Shown here piece after piece: positions 20,062 to 28,864 of a stretch of DNA of 30,000 nucleotides. Every line of letters starts with the position of its first letter. The stretch's first letter is position 1. Source of the DNA: Chromera velia (Eukaryota; Sar; Chromeraceae); NCBI GenBank assembly GCA_018398765.1, contig JAHBMJ010000201.1, forward strand, positions 1 through 30,000. The letters run 5' to 3'. The translations under genes were made by a program, and so were the position numbers. The notes under the pieces were generated by a model. The model was not told where the DNA came from. It saw only the letters and a program-made list of their open reading frames with translations, and searched no databases.

Positions 20062-23000
20062 ATGTTCTTTTGCGGTGTGTGCTTGAAGAGAAAAGTGTTG
20101 TGGAGGAAAAAGCAGAAGCAGCCGTTTCTATTCTTGCTTCTCTTGTGTTTAGTTGCCTCTCTGTCGTTCCCCCCTCACACGGATGCTTTCACACACCCTT
20201 CCTTGCTCCACGCACATCTGAAGAGCGCCCGAGACACCAGCAGAAGAGAGAGAACAGAGCGTATTGATACACAGAGGCCGAAAGAGCAGCAGGGACAGAG
20301 CCTCTTTGCAATTCCGCAGCACCTTCGAAACGGCGATGACGGAAAAGATCCATCGTTCAAGAAGATCAGGCCCTGCCGCAGTCATGCAACACCACTTCAA
20401 CCCGCACAGACTCAGTCATCCGACAGAAGGGTGAAGGAGCCGACGACAGTGTTGCACTCCCACTGGAACTCCCGGCTTCCTGACAACCTGAAGGTGGTTG
20501 TCTTTGGGGGGGGCAATTTCGCTCTTGCGATGGCTTCTCTGTTTGCTCGGAAGAACATCCCAGTGACGATGCTGCTCCGGGATGCCGGGGTTGCTGATCA
20601 CATGAACACAGAGAGACGGCACCCGAAATACATGAGTGACCTCCAGATACCCGACGGGCTCTCTGCGACTGCAGATCCCGAGGAGGCCCTCAGGGGTGTC
20701 ACGCACATATTTCACTGTGTGCCCTGCCAGTACAGCCGTGAGTTCCTCAAAGGAGTGGCCGAATTTGTGCCACCAGGGACACCCATAGTCTCAGCTTCAA
20801 AGGGCATTGAGGTGGGCACTCTGTGTCTGATGAAAGATGTGATCAAGGAGTCCATCCAAGGCACTTACCCAACAGCGTTCATAAGCGGGCCCTCGTTCGC
20901 TCGGGAGATCGTCCAGTGCCTCCCGACTGCTGTGGTCGTTGCGAGTGAGGAAAAGGAATTCGCGAGAGAAGTCCAAAAGATGATGAAGTGCGATTACTTT
21001 CAGGTTCGTCAGAGTAAACCAAGGAAGAACTCCAGCAAGCATCATTCGGACTCACTTTCTTTCAAAATCCGGCCTTCCCTACAGCCCGCCTGTTTCTCCG
21101 TCTATCTGTCTGTGTGTGCTTCTCCATCTGTTTCATTCTGCCCTGACCTTTCTACGAGTGGCGCCGTCCTTCATCTTGTCCCTTTCTCCTGTTGATTCCA
21201 TTCTTTTGTGGCTTCCATTGCTCTCTGAACTCTGCCACCCCCCCCCTTTTGGGGGTTTTATGGGAAGAGCAACAAAACGTGCCACAGCTGAATCGGAAAA
21301 ACACACACGATAGAAAATAAGAGAGCAAACAATACACACAAAAACAAAGTCTGATCGTTATCTTTGTGAGATCTGTCGACTGATTGTATGACACTTGCGC
21401 TTTTGGTTCTTCATCTTGGTCTCCCAAACAGACCTAGTGCAGCGTCCATCTCTGAGCTCACTGGGCAAGCCACAAGTCTCTTTCTTTTCCAAAGGTGGAT
21501 TCGGCAGGTCTCAAGCTTGTGGATTGTAATTGCTTGTGAACGCTCCCTGCAATACATTCGTTTCTGTCCTGCCTGGTGCTTTCTCTGCAGGTTCTCACAA
21601 CGACTGACGTGATGGGGGTGGAGCTCGGGGGAGCGATAAAAAATGTGGTCGCAATCGCTGCAGGGATCTCAGAGGGGCTTGAGCTCGGTGAGTGAATTGC
21701 GCCTCTGTCTGCTTGCCTTCCCGACTATCTATCTGTCAACGAGGAGAAAAGAGAAGAAGAGCAAAAAAAAGAAACATGAGTTGTTCCCTTCTATCAGTCT
21801 GTACATACCTCTCTAGCTGTTTGTTTGTCTGTATGTGTCCGTCTGTTTGTTCGTCGGTCTGTGTCTTTTCCTTTCACACCAGGGGAGGCCAGCCGGTGGT
21901 GCTGTGTGGGATTGAAAAAAGTTCATCTGACAAGCTGGGGATTTGACCAAAGGGAAAAGTGCTGTAATGATATTTTTGTGGATGAGCGTAGAAGAAAGGA
22001 AGGCAGTGCATTTATTCTTTGAAGACCTTTCTTTCTTTCTCTCTCTGCCTGTGCGTGTATGTCTGTACATTCATGCAGGCATGAACGCTCAGGCAGCGCT
22101 GGTGACGGCAGGCACGATGGAGATGCGGCGGGTGGGGGCTCTGATGGGAGCGCAGGCCTCTACGTTTGCAGGTAGAGAGAGGGAGAGGGGTATCTTGAAT
22201 AGTCTCTCTCACCGAGCTGTTGTGATCACGGTCGTCCATGCTGTTTTTGTAGAGTGGGTCTGTCTGCGTCAGTCAGGAGGGCTTCTCTCCGTCTGCTGTC
22301 TTCTCTCTGTACACATTCACATGTGTGTTGATGAGTGTGATTCATTGCGAAGTGATACTTCAGCACAGAAATACCCAGTGTTGGCGTGTAACTTACACCC
22401 AGCGTGTGAGAATGATGATGGTGTCGAATACATTATCGAGTGCAGGACTGAGCGGTGCAGGAGATGCATTTGCAACTTGCTTCGGTCCACTGTCTCGGAA
22501 CCGAGCCCTGGGGGTCCGTCATTTGCTGTTTGTTGTCTTTCCGCCTCTGTGTACAGTCTCCTTGCCGTTTTGGGGGCGTGTCAGCAAACAAAGCGCGTGA
22601 CAGAACTGGGTCTCTCTTTTCCTTTGCGTGTGAGTGCGAGTTTGCCTGTCTGAAGTCTCAGTGGAGTGTGATTTTTGCCCGCTTCTTTATGTGAATAATA
22701 TCTCTCTGTGAAGTTCAAACAGCAAGTTGGATTGCTGTCTGCATTTGCTGAAAAAGGGTGTGCACATTTCCGCAGGATCTCAGTTCAATATTTCCACTCA
22801 CAAGGAAGAAAGGGGAAAAGGAAAGAAGAACCAAAAATGGAAGAACGTGTGGGTGCACGGAGAATTTCACGGTATGAGTGGGTGCATGGTGCATGGTGCA
22901 GAATCGTCTCGGAAGAGGAGAAACGATGGAGGCAATCCTTTCGTCGTCTCGGGAAGTTGCAGGTTGGTGGGAAGGGAGGTGGGAAGGGTGAAAAGAAGGG

Positions 23001-23468
23001 GGGAAATGTGTTCTCTCTCTCTCACACACATACACACACACTCAATCTAAAGCCTATTTCTCTGCCTTTTTCGGAACCTTCATGAAATCTCTCGACCTTT
23101 TTTCTGTCTTCGTCTCTGCTTGTAATAGTTCCTCCTATATACCGCATCCATTTGTTCAGCCATCCATGTTTTCGTTCGACCGCTTCTCTTTGCTAGTTAT
23201 TAAAGGGTCTATTTTCCTTGACCTGGCTTCACGCAAGAAAAAGCCAGTTTTCACGCATATGCATCTTTGTGTGTTGGAAGCGAATTACCAAATGACCTCG
23301 TCTGTTTCTCGGCTGTTTGGATCGAAAGTTTTGTTCCAGACACGCTTAATCAGCGGGGCATTCTTGCTATCCACTGGCTCCGTATTCCCTCCTTCTCTTC
23401 GTCCCTCTTTTTCCGTCCTTCCTCCCCTCCCACCACCCCCCTCCTTCTCTTTTTTTTTTGTCGATCTT

Positions 23469-23517
<49 letters not shown>

Positions 23518-23837
23518 CTGTGTGTGTACATGTGTGTCTGTCTACCTATCTCCTCTGTCTCTGTCCACTTCCCTCTTTCTGTGTATTCCGCTCCGTCTCT
23601 CCGTTCCTCACATCCACGCTTTCTCTCTTTTTGTTGTCGTCTGCAGAGGGTGTGCAGACCTCCCGCAGTCTGCGGGCGCTAATCGAAGCGAAGTCGAGTG
23701 GATTTCGAAAAGACCTGAAGTTTCCGATCATCTTCGGGATTGCACAAATTCTGGATGGAGACATGACGCCCAGAGAGGGACTGGAACTGATCATGACCAC
23801 CCGGGCGCTCGATGCGGCCTATACTCGAATCAAGTGA
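20062..23837 (+). CDS. NAD-dependent glycerol-3-phosphate dehydrogenase, probably plastid-targeted
   Basis: Six exons with exact phases: 20062-21003, 21591-21687, 22079-22171, 22446-22513, 22902-22962 and 23647-23837 (TGA), giving 483 residues. It interconverts dihydroxyacetone phosphate and glycerol-3-phosphate, the backbone of glycerolipids. The GpsA-type order is complete: Rossmann motif [10 protein letters not shown] at 149-158 (third Gly replaced by Ala), SASKGIE with K247, SGPSFAREI at 275-283, [10 protein letters not shown] with the catalytic-type Lys K331, [31 protein letters not shown] and VAEGVQTSR. The family core is about 330 residues; the first 145 are extra. Residues 22-34 are a hydrophobic signal-peptide core after a Lys/Arg-rich stretch. 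The likely cleavage TDA|FTHPS puts Phe at +1, followed by an acid-poor, Ser/Arg/Thr-rich stretch, which is a bipartite complex-plastid leader. The first in-frame ATG is 20062; the frame before it opens only with GTG. Confidence 0.93.
21716..21870. repeat. Third copy of the composite intron repeat (GAGGAGAAAAGAGAAG ... CTGT)
   Basis: Intron 2 of the dehydrogenase contains GAGGAGAAAAGAGAAG, then AAAAAAAAGAAACATGAG, flanked by TATCTGTC and by TGTTTGTCTGTATG and CCGTCTGTTTGTTCG. It is a diverged form of the unit at 12.4 kb and, in reverse, at 6.6-7.7 kb. It again lies in sense orientation relative to the gene. Confidence 0.6.
22989..23042. repeat. (CT)n(CA)n tract in intron 5 of the dehydrogenase
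   Basis: A short (TC)n followed by imperfect (CA)n just after the donor at 22962. It is purely intronic; ORFs at 22708-23085 include the real 61-base exon 22902-22962 in one frame only by chance extension. Confidence 0.8.
23440..23545. repeat. (TC)n(TG)n microsatellite in intron 5 of the dehydrogenase
   Basis: A T-rich tract, then (TC)n of about 20 bases, (TG)n of about 30 bases, and more TGTG/TCTG up to the acceptor region before 23647. The sense strand is pyrimidine- and TG-rich. Overlapping plus ORFs that look like Ser/Leu then Cys/Val repeats are artefacts, but two of them run on into the genuine last exon. Confidence 0.9.
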
Positions 23838-24440
23838 TTGACTGAAGTGCTTCATCATTTTCCTTCCAGATTAAATGTGGTCTATGCATAGATTAAATGT
23901 GGTCTTGGGCAAGGCAATGTCGGACCATTGTCGGTTGATCAAATTTTAGTTGGTCGATGGAGCTCTAGGACCTTTTTTTAGAAAACATATCATAAATGTT
24001 TCTCAAACTAGGCTAGAAACTAGGGTGCAGCCTACCGTGCAGGGCCTAGGCTGTAACGCTCCTAAGCTAGCAAAATAAAATAGTAGTAAATTACTAGTAA
24101 TGCTAATTGTATGTTCTAGTGTATGTTCCGATTGTCATTCGTTGTTGATGCACGACGGCTGCCGGTTTAAAGCCCGGTTAAGTCGTATCATGACTCATAT
24201 GATCATCATTATAATAACAAAAAATTGGAGATGACTCTAGAGAGCGGGAGATGACTAGCAATTTAGTAAATCTATTACCTAATCTGTAGTGTTACTATAA
24301 GATGCATTAAGCCTGAGCCTTAGATTATAGAAGCCTTCTAAAATTATAGAATAACTAGGAATACGCCCTTAACTAGCTATAAATAATATCAATATAGTAC
24401 CGAAAGTTCCGAAACAGTATACAAGGGAGAGAGTTTTGGA
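23838..24440. other. AT-rich, CTAG-rich spacer after the dehydrogenase
   Basis: No gene is visible. A short direct repeat, AGATTAAATGTGGTCT, occurs twice around 23869-23905. CTAG occurs many times between about 24005 and 24380, as it does in the other AT-rich spacers. Its composition differs sharply from the adjacent coding exons. Confidence 0.7.
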
Positions 24441-24834
24441 GAGAGAATCCTGATGAGCCACTAGCTGCCAATGTCTGAGGGAGATTCCTGGGAGAAGCGA
24501 ACTAGGAAGCGAAGGGAGGAGTCTAGGGAGGAGTCCCCCCGGAGGATCGGAGGGGGGGACGGATCGAGAGAGAACGAGAGAGAGAGACAGCCCCGGGAAA
24601 CGGAAAGGACAAGATGGAGGTTGAGAGGGAACGGGAGAGGGAGAGACAAACAGAAAGCGAAAGAGGGAGAGTTGGAAACGGGGGACGCACGCACACAGTC
24701 TCTGAGACTGTGCACGCACGCATGCGCAGTGCACACACACACACACACACACGCACACGCGTAGCGCGTGTCCGCAAACGTGCAATCACGCACGGACGGG
24801 CGCACAGGAGAAGAGAAAAAAAGAGAGAGAGAGA

Positions 24835-24917
<83 letters not shown>

Positions 24918-25110
24918 AGGGAGAGGGAGAGGGAGGGAGGGAGGGAGGGAGGGAGAGAGAGAGGAAGAGAGAGAGATGGGGGGAAGAGTGGACAAGGTGG
25001 GAGACAGAAGGGGAGAGGTGGCCGGAGTGCAGAGTTCAGCAGAGGGTGTGTGACTTTTTGGTGGCTAGGGGGACAGAAACAGGGCTCATCATCTGAAAAC
25101 ATGCATCACG
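24441..25110. repeat. Purine-rich low-complexity tract with (CA)n, (GA)n and (GGGA)n
   Basis: From about 24480 the plus strand is GA/GGA-rich. (CA)n lies at about 24732-24755 and 24837-24866, (GA)n at about 24866-24908, and GGGAGA/GGGA units run to about 24955. Both strands show long ORFs (Arg/Glu on plus, Ser/Leu on minus), all explained by the repeats. The tract lies downstream of the minus-strand zinc-finger gene, and the pyrimidine strand is that gene's sense strand. Confidence 0.85.
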
Positions 25111-25236
25111 GTTGCTAGTTTCATCAAGCAATCCGTATATCCACCACCACTGTACCTGCCCCCTCTCTTGAATTGCCAAGGGTCCATTCATGCTTGCACT
25201 AGACTTGCTTCTGCCTTTGTTCTCCATCAATTGCAT

Positions 25237-26106
25237 TCATGAAAGTCCTGAATCTTCCAAGAGGCCCTCAGGGTCCCTGCTCCTTCGTGTTCTCAGCATG
25301 GGGGGAACAGCCATGCCGTCTCCCCTGCAGTTCACACACAGAACCTCACGTGTCCCCCTACACGTTGGGCAATCCACCTTTGTCACCTTCCCCGTCTCCT
25401 TCTCCAGAATTCTCAACACACCCGTGTCCCCACAACTTCCACACGCCAACGAACCACTCCCCCGGCAGTACGCGCATGTCTCCCGAGACTTCACCTTCTG
25501 CATCTTCAGCCAAATTGCTGTCAGAGACCCCCCCACACCCACAGACCCTCCCACCCAGGCAGCAGAGGCCCCGACTCTCCTGATATCCTCAGGCACTTGA
25601 GGGTTCACAACCTTCAAGAACGCAAGGATCGCATCCATCACATCCTCCCTCGACATGGACTTCGGCAGTGTCATGAACCCCAGAGTCAGGGGGGCATTGC
25701 CGTCTCCTTCTCCGAAGTCCATGGAGACCGGGACAATCCCATCAACCGACACGTCTCCCACTGTCTCCAGCCCTTCAGTTGAGATGCCGCTGTCTGAAAC
25801 GGCTGCTACCAGGGCGTCCGCGGCGTCTGCAGCTGCGACCACGAGGGAGGAGACGCCACTGCGGAGGTGCTCGACAACCGCTGGGTCATTCAGGTGGGTG
25901 AGGAAGGAACCATCCGTCGGGAGCAGACCTATCCTTGTGTGCGATGGTACTTGCAAGCTTCTTGATGTTCTGACACCCCCGGACCGCACAAACCCCAGCA
26001 GATCTGAGTGCTTGCTTCTGCGTCCATCTGCTAGAGAACACAGGAGACAGAAGAGCGTACAGACAAGGAAGATTGCGGTCATGATGCTTCTTGGATAAGT
26101 TCCCAT
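25237..26106 (-). CDS. DnaJ-type zinc-finger protein with signal peptide, possibly plastid-directed
   Basis: A single exon of 289 residues beginning at ATG 26106. Residues 9-26 form a hydrophobic signal peptide (MTAIFLVCTLFCLLCSLA), followed by a basic, Ser-rich stretch (RRSKHSDLL ... RTSRSLQ) that could be a transit peptide. The middle, about 60-165, is unrecognised. A Gly/Ala-rich hydrophobic segment (ASAAWVGGSVGVGGSLTAIW) lies at about 185-204. The C-terminal part has four CxxC pairs at 211/214, 222/225, 246/249 and 257/260 in CAYCRGSG, CGSCGDTG, CPTCRGT and CVNCRGDG, the layout of a DnaJ cysteine-rich domain binding two zinc ions. There is no J domain. Membrane helix plus zinc finger recalls the Orange (OR) and BSD2-like plastid proteins, which help fold or stabilise plastid enzymes; that is a resemblance, not an assignment. 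It is the only longer gene in the window with no intron in its coding part. Confidence 0.85.
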   Translation of the reverse strand: MGTYPRSIMTAIFLVCTLFCLLCSLADGRRSKHSDLLGFVRSGGVRTSRSLQVPSHTRIGLLPTDGSFLTHLNDPAVVEHLRSGVSSLVVAAADAADALVAAVSDSGISTEGLETVGDVSVDGIVPVSMDFGEGDGNAPLTLGFMTLPKSMSREDVMDAILAFLKVVNPQVPEDIRRVGASAAWVGGSVGVGGSLTAIWLKMQKVKSRETCAYCRGSGSLACGSCGDTGVLRILEKETGKVTKVDCPTCRGTREVLCVNCRGDGMAVPPMLRTRRSRDPEGLLEDSGLS

Positions 26107-26384
26107 CGACTACAGATCGACCTACAGAAGAGGGTCGGGAAAGCAACGACTCAGAGATGAGCCTCCATGTTCCTACCAACCAGCTGCCCGCTTGGTTTGG
26201 CTGCATATAGGCAGCTCCCCCATGTCCCCTTCACATCGCACATGCACAACGGAAGTTGACGCACGCGCGCATATAATGAAAAGCAAAAAAAATTTAAGGA
26301 GCCGGCCGCGCGCGACGCGGTCGAAAAGGTTGCATGCATATATAGAAGAAATCGCGCGAAAATGAATTAATGCAGTCTATACGT
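26107..26384. promoter_or_regulatory. Upstream region of the zinc-finger gene with CG-rich palindromic patch and TGCATGCA
   Basis: Upstream of the minus-strand ATG lie an ACGCACGCGCGC patch at about 26260-26271, a GCCGGCCGCGCGCGACGCGG block at 26301-26320 and TGCATGCA at 26331-26338 followed by TATATA. The 9-mer GCGACGCGG is shared with the divergent promoter at 19.6 kb. This is inferred as promoter from position and shared motifs. Confidence 0.5.
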
Positions 26385-26415
26385 TGCATTAGGTAATCCA
26401 ACTAATGAAGAGTCA
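26385..26415 (+). repeat. Left inverted repeat of the 1.6 kb unit
   Basis: 31 bases starting TGCATTAGGTAATCCAACT and ending GAAGAGTCA. It pairs with 27977-28007 with two mismatches. An AT-rich tract (26416-26470) follows directly inside it. Confidence 0.75.
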
Positions 26416-26498
26416 AATATATAGGATTTTATAGAAAAAATTCAAAAACTAATATTTTTTAAAATAATTTCTTTCTTTCATTCTTTTCGAACATGTTA

Positions 26499-27559
26499 TT
26501 ATTGGATGCAGAAGCATTTGTGTCCTTTTGCTAGCTCGCCACACCAACATTGCTTCTTCTTCCTTCCAGGCTTCTTCTTGGGCGCTGCAAGTTTCTCCAC
26601 ACACTCGGTACTGTATGGAGCATAGCATCTGACGTGAAACTCTCGACACTCAGGGTGGCGATGCCTGGGCCTCCCAGCTGCAACTTGCTCTTTTGAAGCA
26701 GGAACAGAAAGAAGATTCTCTCTATCAACTGTACAAACAGAGCTTCCTCCACATTCATGGAGGGGACCCCAACATCGGAAGCACAACAGGCAAGACTGTG
26801 CCCATAAAAGAGGAAGTCTCTGTGTCCACACCCGTTCTTCACCTTCCATCATGTGGTTTCTCCATCCAGGCCCCACAGCAAGAACTTCCCCCACAGTTTC
26901 CATAGGTAGACTGTCTTCCTGCAATCAATAAGCAAATTAAAAACTAAAATCAAATAGACATTCAATTTCATTCAGAAGAAGAAAATTTGTAAAGAATGCT
27001 AGCTGACCGTAAGATTAGGTCCGCACAAGAAAGAACCTTCCACTGCAGTCTTGTCAAACGGCACGGGATGACGCCCATCTCGCCCCACAATCCATCGATG
27101 AGCAAACATGCTCATCAACCAGTCCGTTTCCACATCAGCAGCTTCATATTTATTCTCTACAATGGCAACTATAAACACCCGAACTGTCCCTGTGCGTGCA
27201 GAAGCAAAGAAGTGAGAAGGCTTCCGGAAGTTGTCACCTGGAGGCACAATGTGCACTGACAGGTGTGGCAATGAAGGAAACCCAAAAACTCTTCCTTTTG
27301 CAACTTCTATTGCCCTTGCCTCCATCGGTGCCTTCTTTGCGCCAGAATATATTTTCACTGTATTCGTCTGAGTCTCATGGATGGTCACATAGTTCACCGT
27401 CCATCCAGCTTTGACCACCTTGTCAGATAAAGTGCTGCTGTGCTGTTGCAAATGAGATTCAATACTCGCAATCGATAAGAAAGAAAATCTGAACTCCTCT
27501 CCCACCCTTTTTTCCTCCGCGAAATGGGCCCATGCCCTTGTTGCCCAGTCAGGAAGCAT
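26499..27559 (-). CDS. Unrecognised two-exon Cys-rich protein inside the inverted-repeat unit
   Basis: Two exons: 27559-27008 (ATG) and 26918-26499 (TAA), joined in phase 0 across an 89-base AT-rich intron with donor ACG|GTCAGC and acceptor TTGATTGCAG; the product is 323 residues. The N-terminal part has beta-rich stretches (WTVNYVTIHETQTNTVKIY, VRVFIVAIVENKY). The C-terminal part is Cys/His-rich: CLLCFRC, HPECREF, then a basic KKKPGRKKKQ followed by CWCGELAKGHKCFC. A zinc-binding, nucleic-acid-binding tail is plausible, and its place between inverted repeats suggests a transposase or passenger gene. I cannot see a DDE triad I would trust and do not recognise the family. A competing frame in the second exon is open over 26842-26531, so that exon's frame is less certain. 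Confidence 0.5.
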
Positions 27560-27976
27560 CCCTCCGTTCCCGTTTTGTCTTCAGGACAGGCGTCATCAAC
27601 CAAAAAATTGAAATTCTGTTACCATCTTCCTCCCCTCTGACTCTTTTCACACATGCATCAGCTTTCAAAGCATCCAAAACTGCTGTATTTTCATCTCAAT
27701 CATAGCGGGTAATCTTTGCAAAATATAGGGGATCTCAACCCCAGTCTCCAATTTGTAAGACGCCTTCTCTCTAGAAGACGCCATCCTGTCATGCAAGTTA
27801 AACAAGGGAAGAAACAGAAGAGAGCATCTTGGAGACGGTGTCATCTATTGTTGGAGTATTCAGTCAGTCAAAGCTGTTGTATAGCCGTCTACGCGATGCA
27901 TGCATGCGTACATATGCTTGCTGGGCCGCGCCGAGCCGCAGCCCCGTCATTTTGAACTCAATGCGCTCTCATGCAA
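27560..27976. other. Non-coding right part of the inverted-repeat unit
   Basis: About 400 bases upstream of the minus-strand gene in the element. It contains TGCATGCA at 27897-27904 and a CG-rich patch (GGGCCGCGCCGAGCCGC) at about 27923-27939, which resembles the promoter layouts elsewhere in the window. No further exon is evident. Confidence 0.5.
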
Positions 27977-28007
27977 TGACTCTTCATGAGTCGGATTACC
28001 TAATGCA
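27977..28007 (-). repeat. Right inverted repeat of the 1.6 kb unit
   Basis: Reverse complement of the left repeat with two mismatches. The plus strand reads TGACTCTTCATGAGTCGG then ATTACCTAATGCA. A further TGCATGCA lies just outside at 28025-28032. Confidence 0.75.
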
Positions 28008-28207
28008 TCAATTAAAGGAAGGCGTGCATGCATAACACATGCTTATTACAGGCAGTTCCCTTGTGTCTTTGACAAAAGCGGAAGCTCAAACCCATGCGAC
28101 GTTTGTGCAGGTGAGTTGATAGCTCTTTCGATCGCCGACCAGCACCAGCAACAGTTTTCTTTGTATAAAAGAGACGGAAAAATTCCTAGAACGAGCCGAC
28201 GGCTGCT

Positions 28208-28236
28208 TCATTATATATATATATATATATATATAT
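28208..28236. repeat. (TA)n microsatellite upstream of the small membrane protein
   Basis: A run of about 26 bases of alternating TA, 40 bases before the ATG at 28276. It probably lies in the promoter or 5' UTR. Confidence 0.9.
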
Positions 28237-28275
28237 GTATAAGTCTCGTGCAATTTTCCAGATTGTGCTTTCATC

Positions 28276-28644
28276 ATGGTCCTTGTCCTCCCTTTTCGTG
28301 CCCTGTACGGGTTTCACAGTTTGCATGAAGCATTCGCAGGGCTAACAAACATCCTCAACCCGGCAGCGTTCGATTCCAAGCCCTCAGTGAAGTGGCAGGG
28401 CTCTCTTGGGTTTGCCCAACTCGCACTGTCGGTGCACACGCTGGTTTTCTTTCCGGACGTCAGCAGTCCAACAGGGGTGAAGGCTTCCCTTGTGGCCTTT
28501 GTGTTTCACTCTGTAGTTTCGGGACGGATGGTTCGAAATCACTTCATTGGGTCCAACAAGATCAAACCAAGCCAATTCTACAGTCACCTGGCCCTGGCGC
28601 TTGCTTTCGCTACGCACACCTTCTTAGCATGGACCTCTCAGTAG
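28276..28644 (+). CDS. Small polytopic membrane protein, 122 residues, unknown function
   Basis: A single open exon with ATG at 28276 and stop at 28644. The protein shows about four hydrophobic segments: MVLVLPFRALYGFHSLHEAF, LGFAQLALSVHTLVFFP, VKASLVAFVFHSVVSG and FYSHLALALAFATHTFLAW. Between them are FDSKPSVKWQGSLG and the basic loop RMVRNHFIGSNKIKPSQ. Codon use resembles that of the long genes in the window. The layout recalls small four-helix membrane proteins of unknown function found in fungi and algae, but I cannot name a family. It starts 270 bases outside the right inverted repeat. An upstream exon cannot be excluded, since TTTTCCAG at about 28254-28261 is acceptor-like. Confidence 0.65.
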   Translation: MVLVLPFRALYGFHSLHEAFAGLTNILNPAAFDSKPSVKWQGSLGFAQLALSVHTLVFFPDVSSPTGVKASLVAFVFHSVVSGRMVRNHFIGSNKIKPSQFYSHLALALAFATHTFLAWTSQ

Positions 28645-28864
28645 TCGATCAAGCTCGAACCATGCCTGTAGGTGGCAGAGGCGCCCGTACAAGTACAAAA
28701 CTGCTTTGTCTGGAGGGTCTTGAGTACTTGGATGGATCATTTTCTTCTTTTCATATCCACAGCGGCACGTGTCCTGCATGATTCAGCAGACACACAGAGG
28801 AACTCACCCAGAAGAGTCTATATGAGGAAATGACCTGGGTCCGTTAGAAGGAGTGGACGTGTCC

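Larger units (their letters stand above)
26385..28007. mobile_element. 1.6 kb unit bounded by 31-base inverted repeats (putative DNA transposon)
   Basis: The sequence TGCATTAGGTAATCC at 26385-26399, continuing to AGTCA at 26415, recurs in reverse complement at 27977-28007 with 29 of 31 bases matching. Similarity stops outside TGCA on both sides, as expected for element ends. I could not find a clear target-site duplication. Inside lies one minus-strand gene of two exons (27559-26499), with AT-rich sequence near the left end. A 31-base, 94% identical inverted repeat at this spacing is very unlikely by chance, but the element type is unassigned. Confidence 0.55.

Noticed and set aside
19439-20267. 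Several ORFs on both strands in the 19.4-20.3 kb region
   Set aside because: Explained by the CG-rich promoter core and by other frames of the dehydrogenase first exon; no family resemblance.
24461-25118. Long ORFs on both strands (Arg/Glu or Ser/Leu/Pro)
   Set aside because: Products of the (GA)n, (CA)n and (GGGA)n tracts, without splice or domain support.
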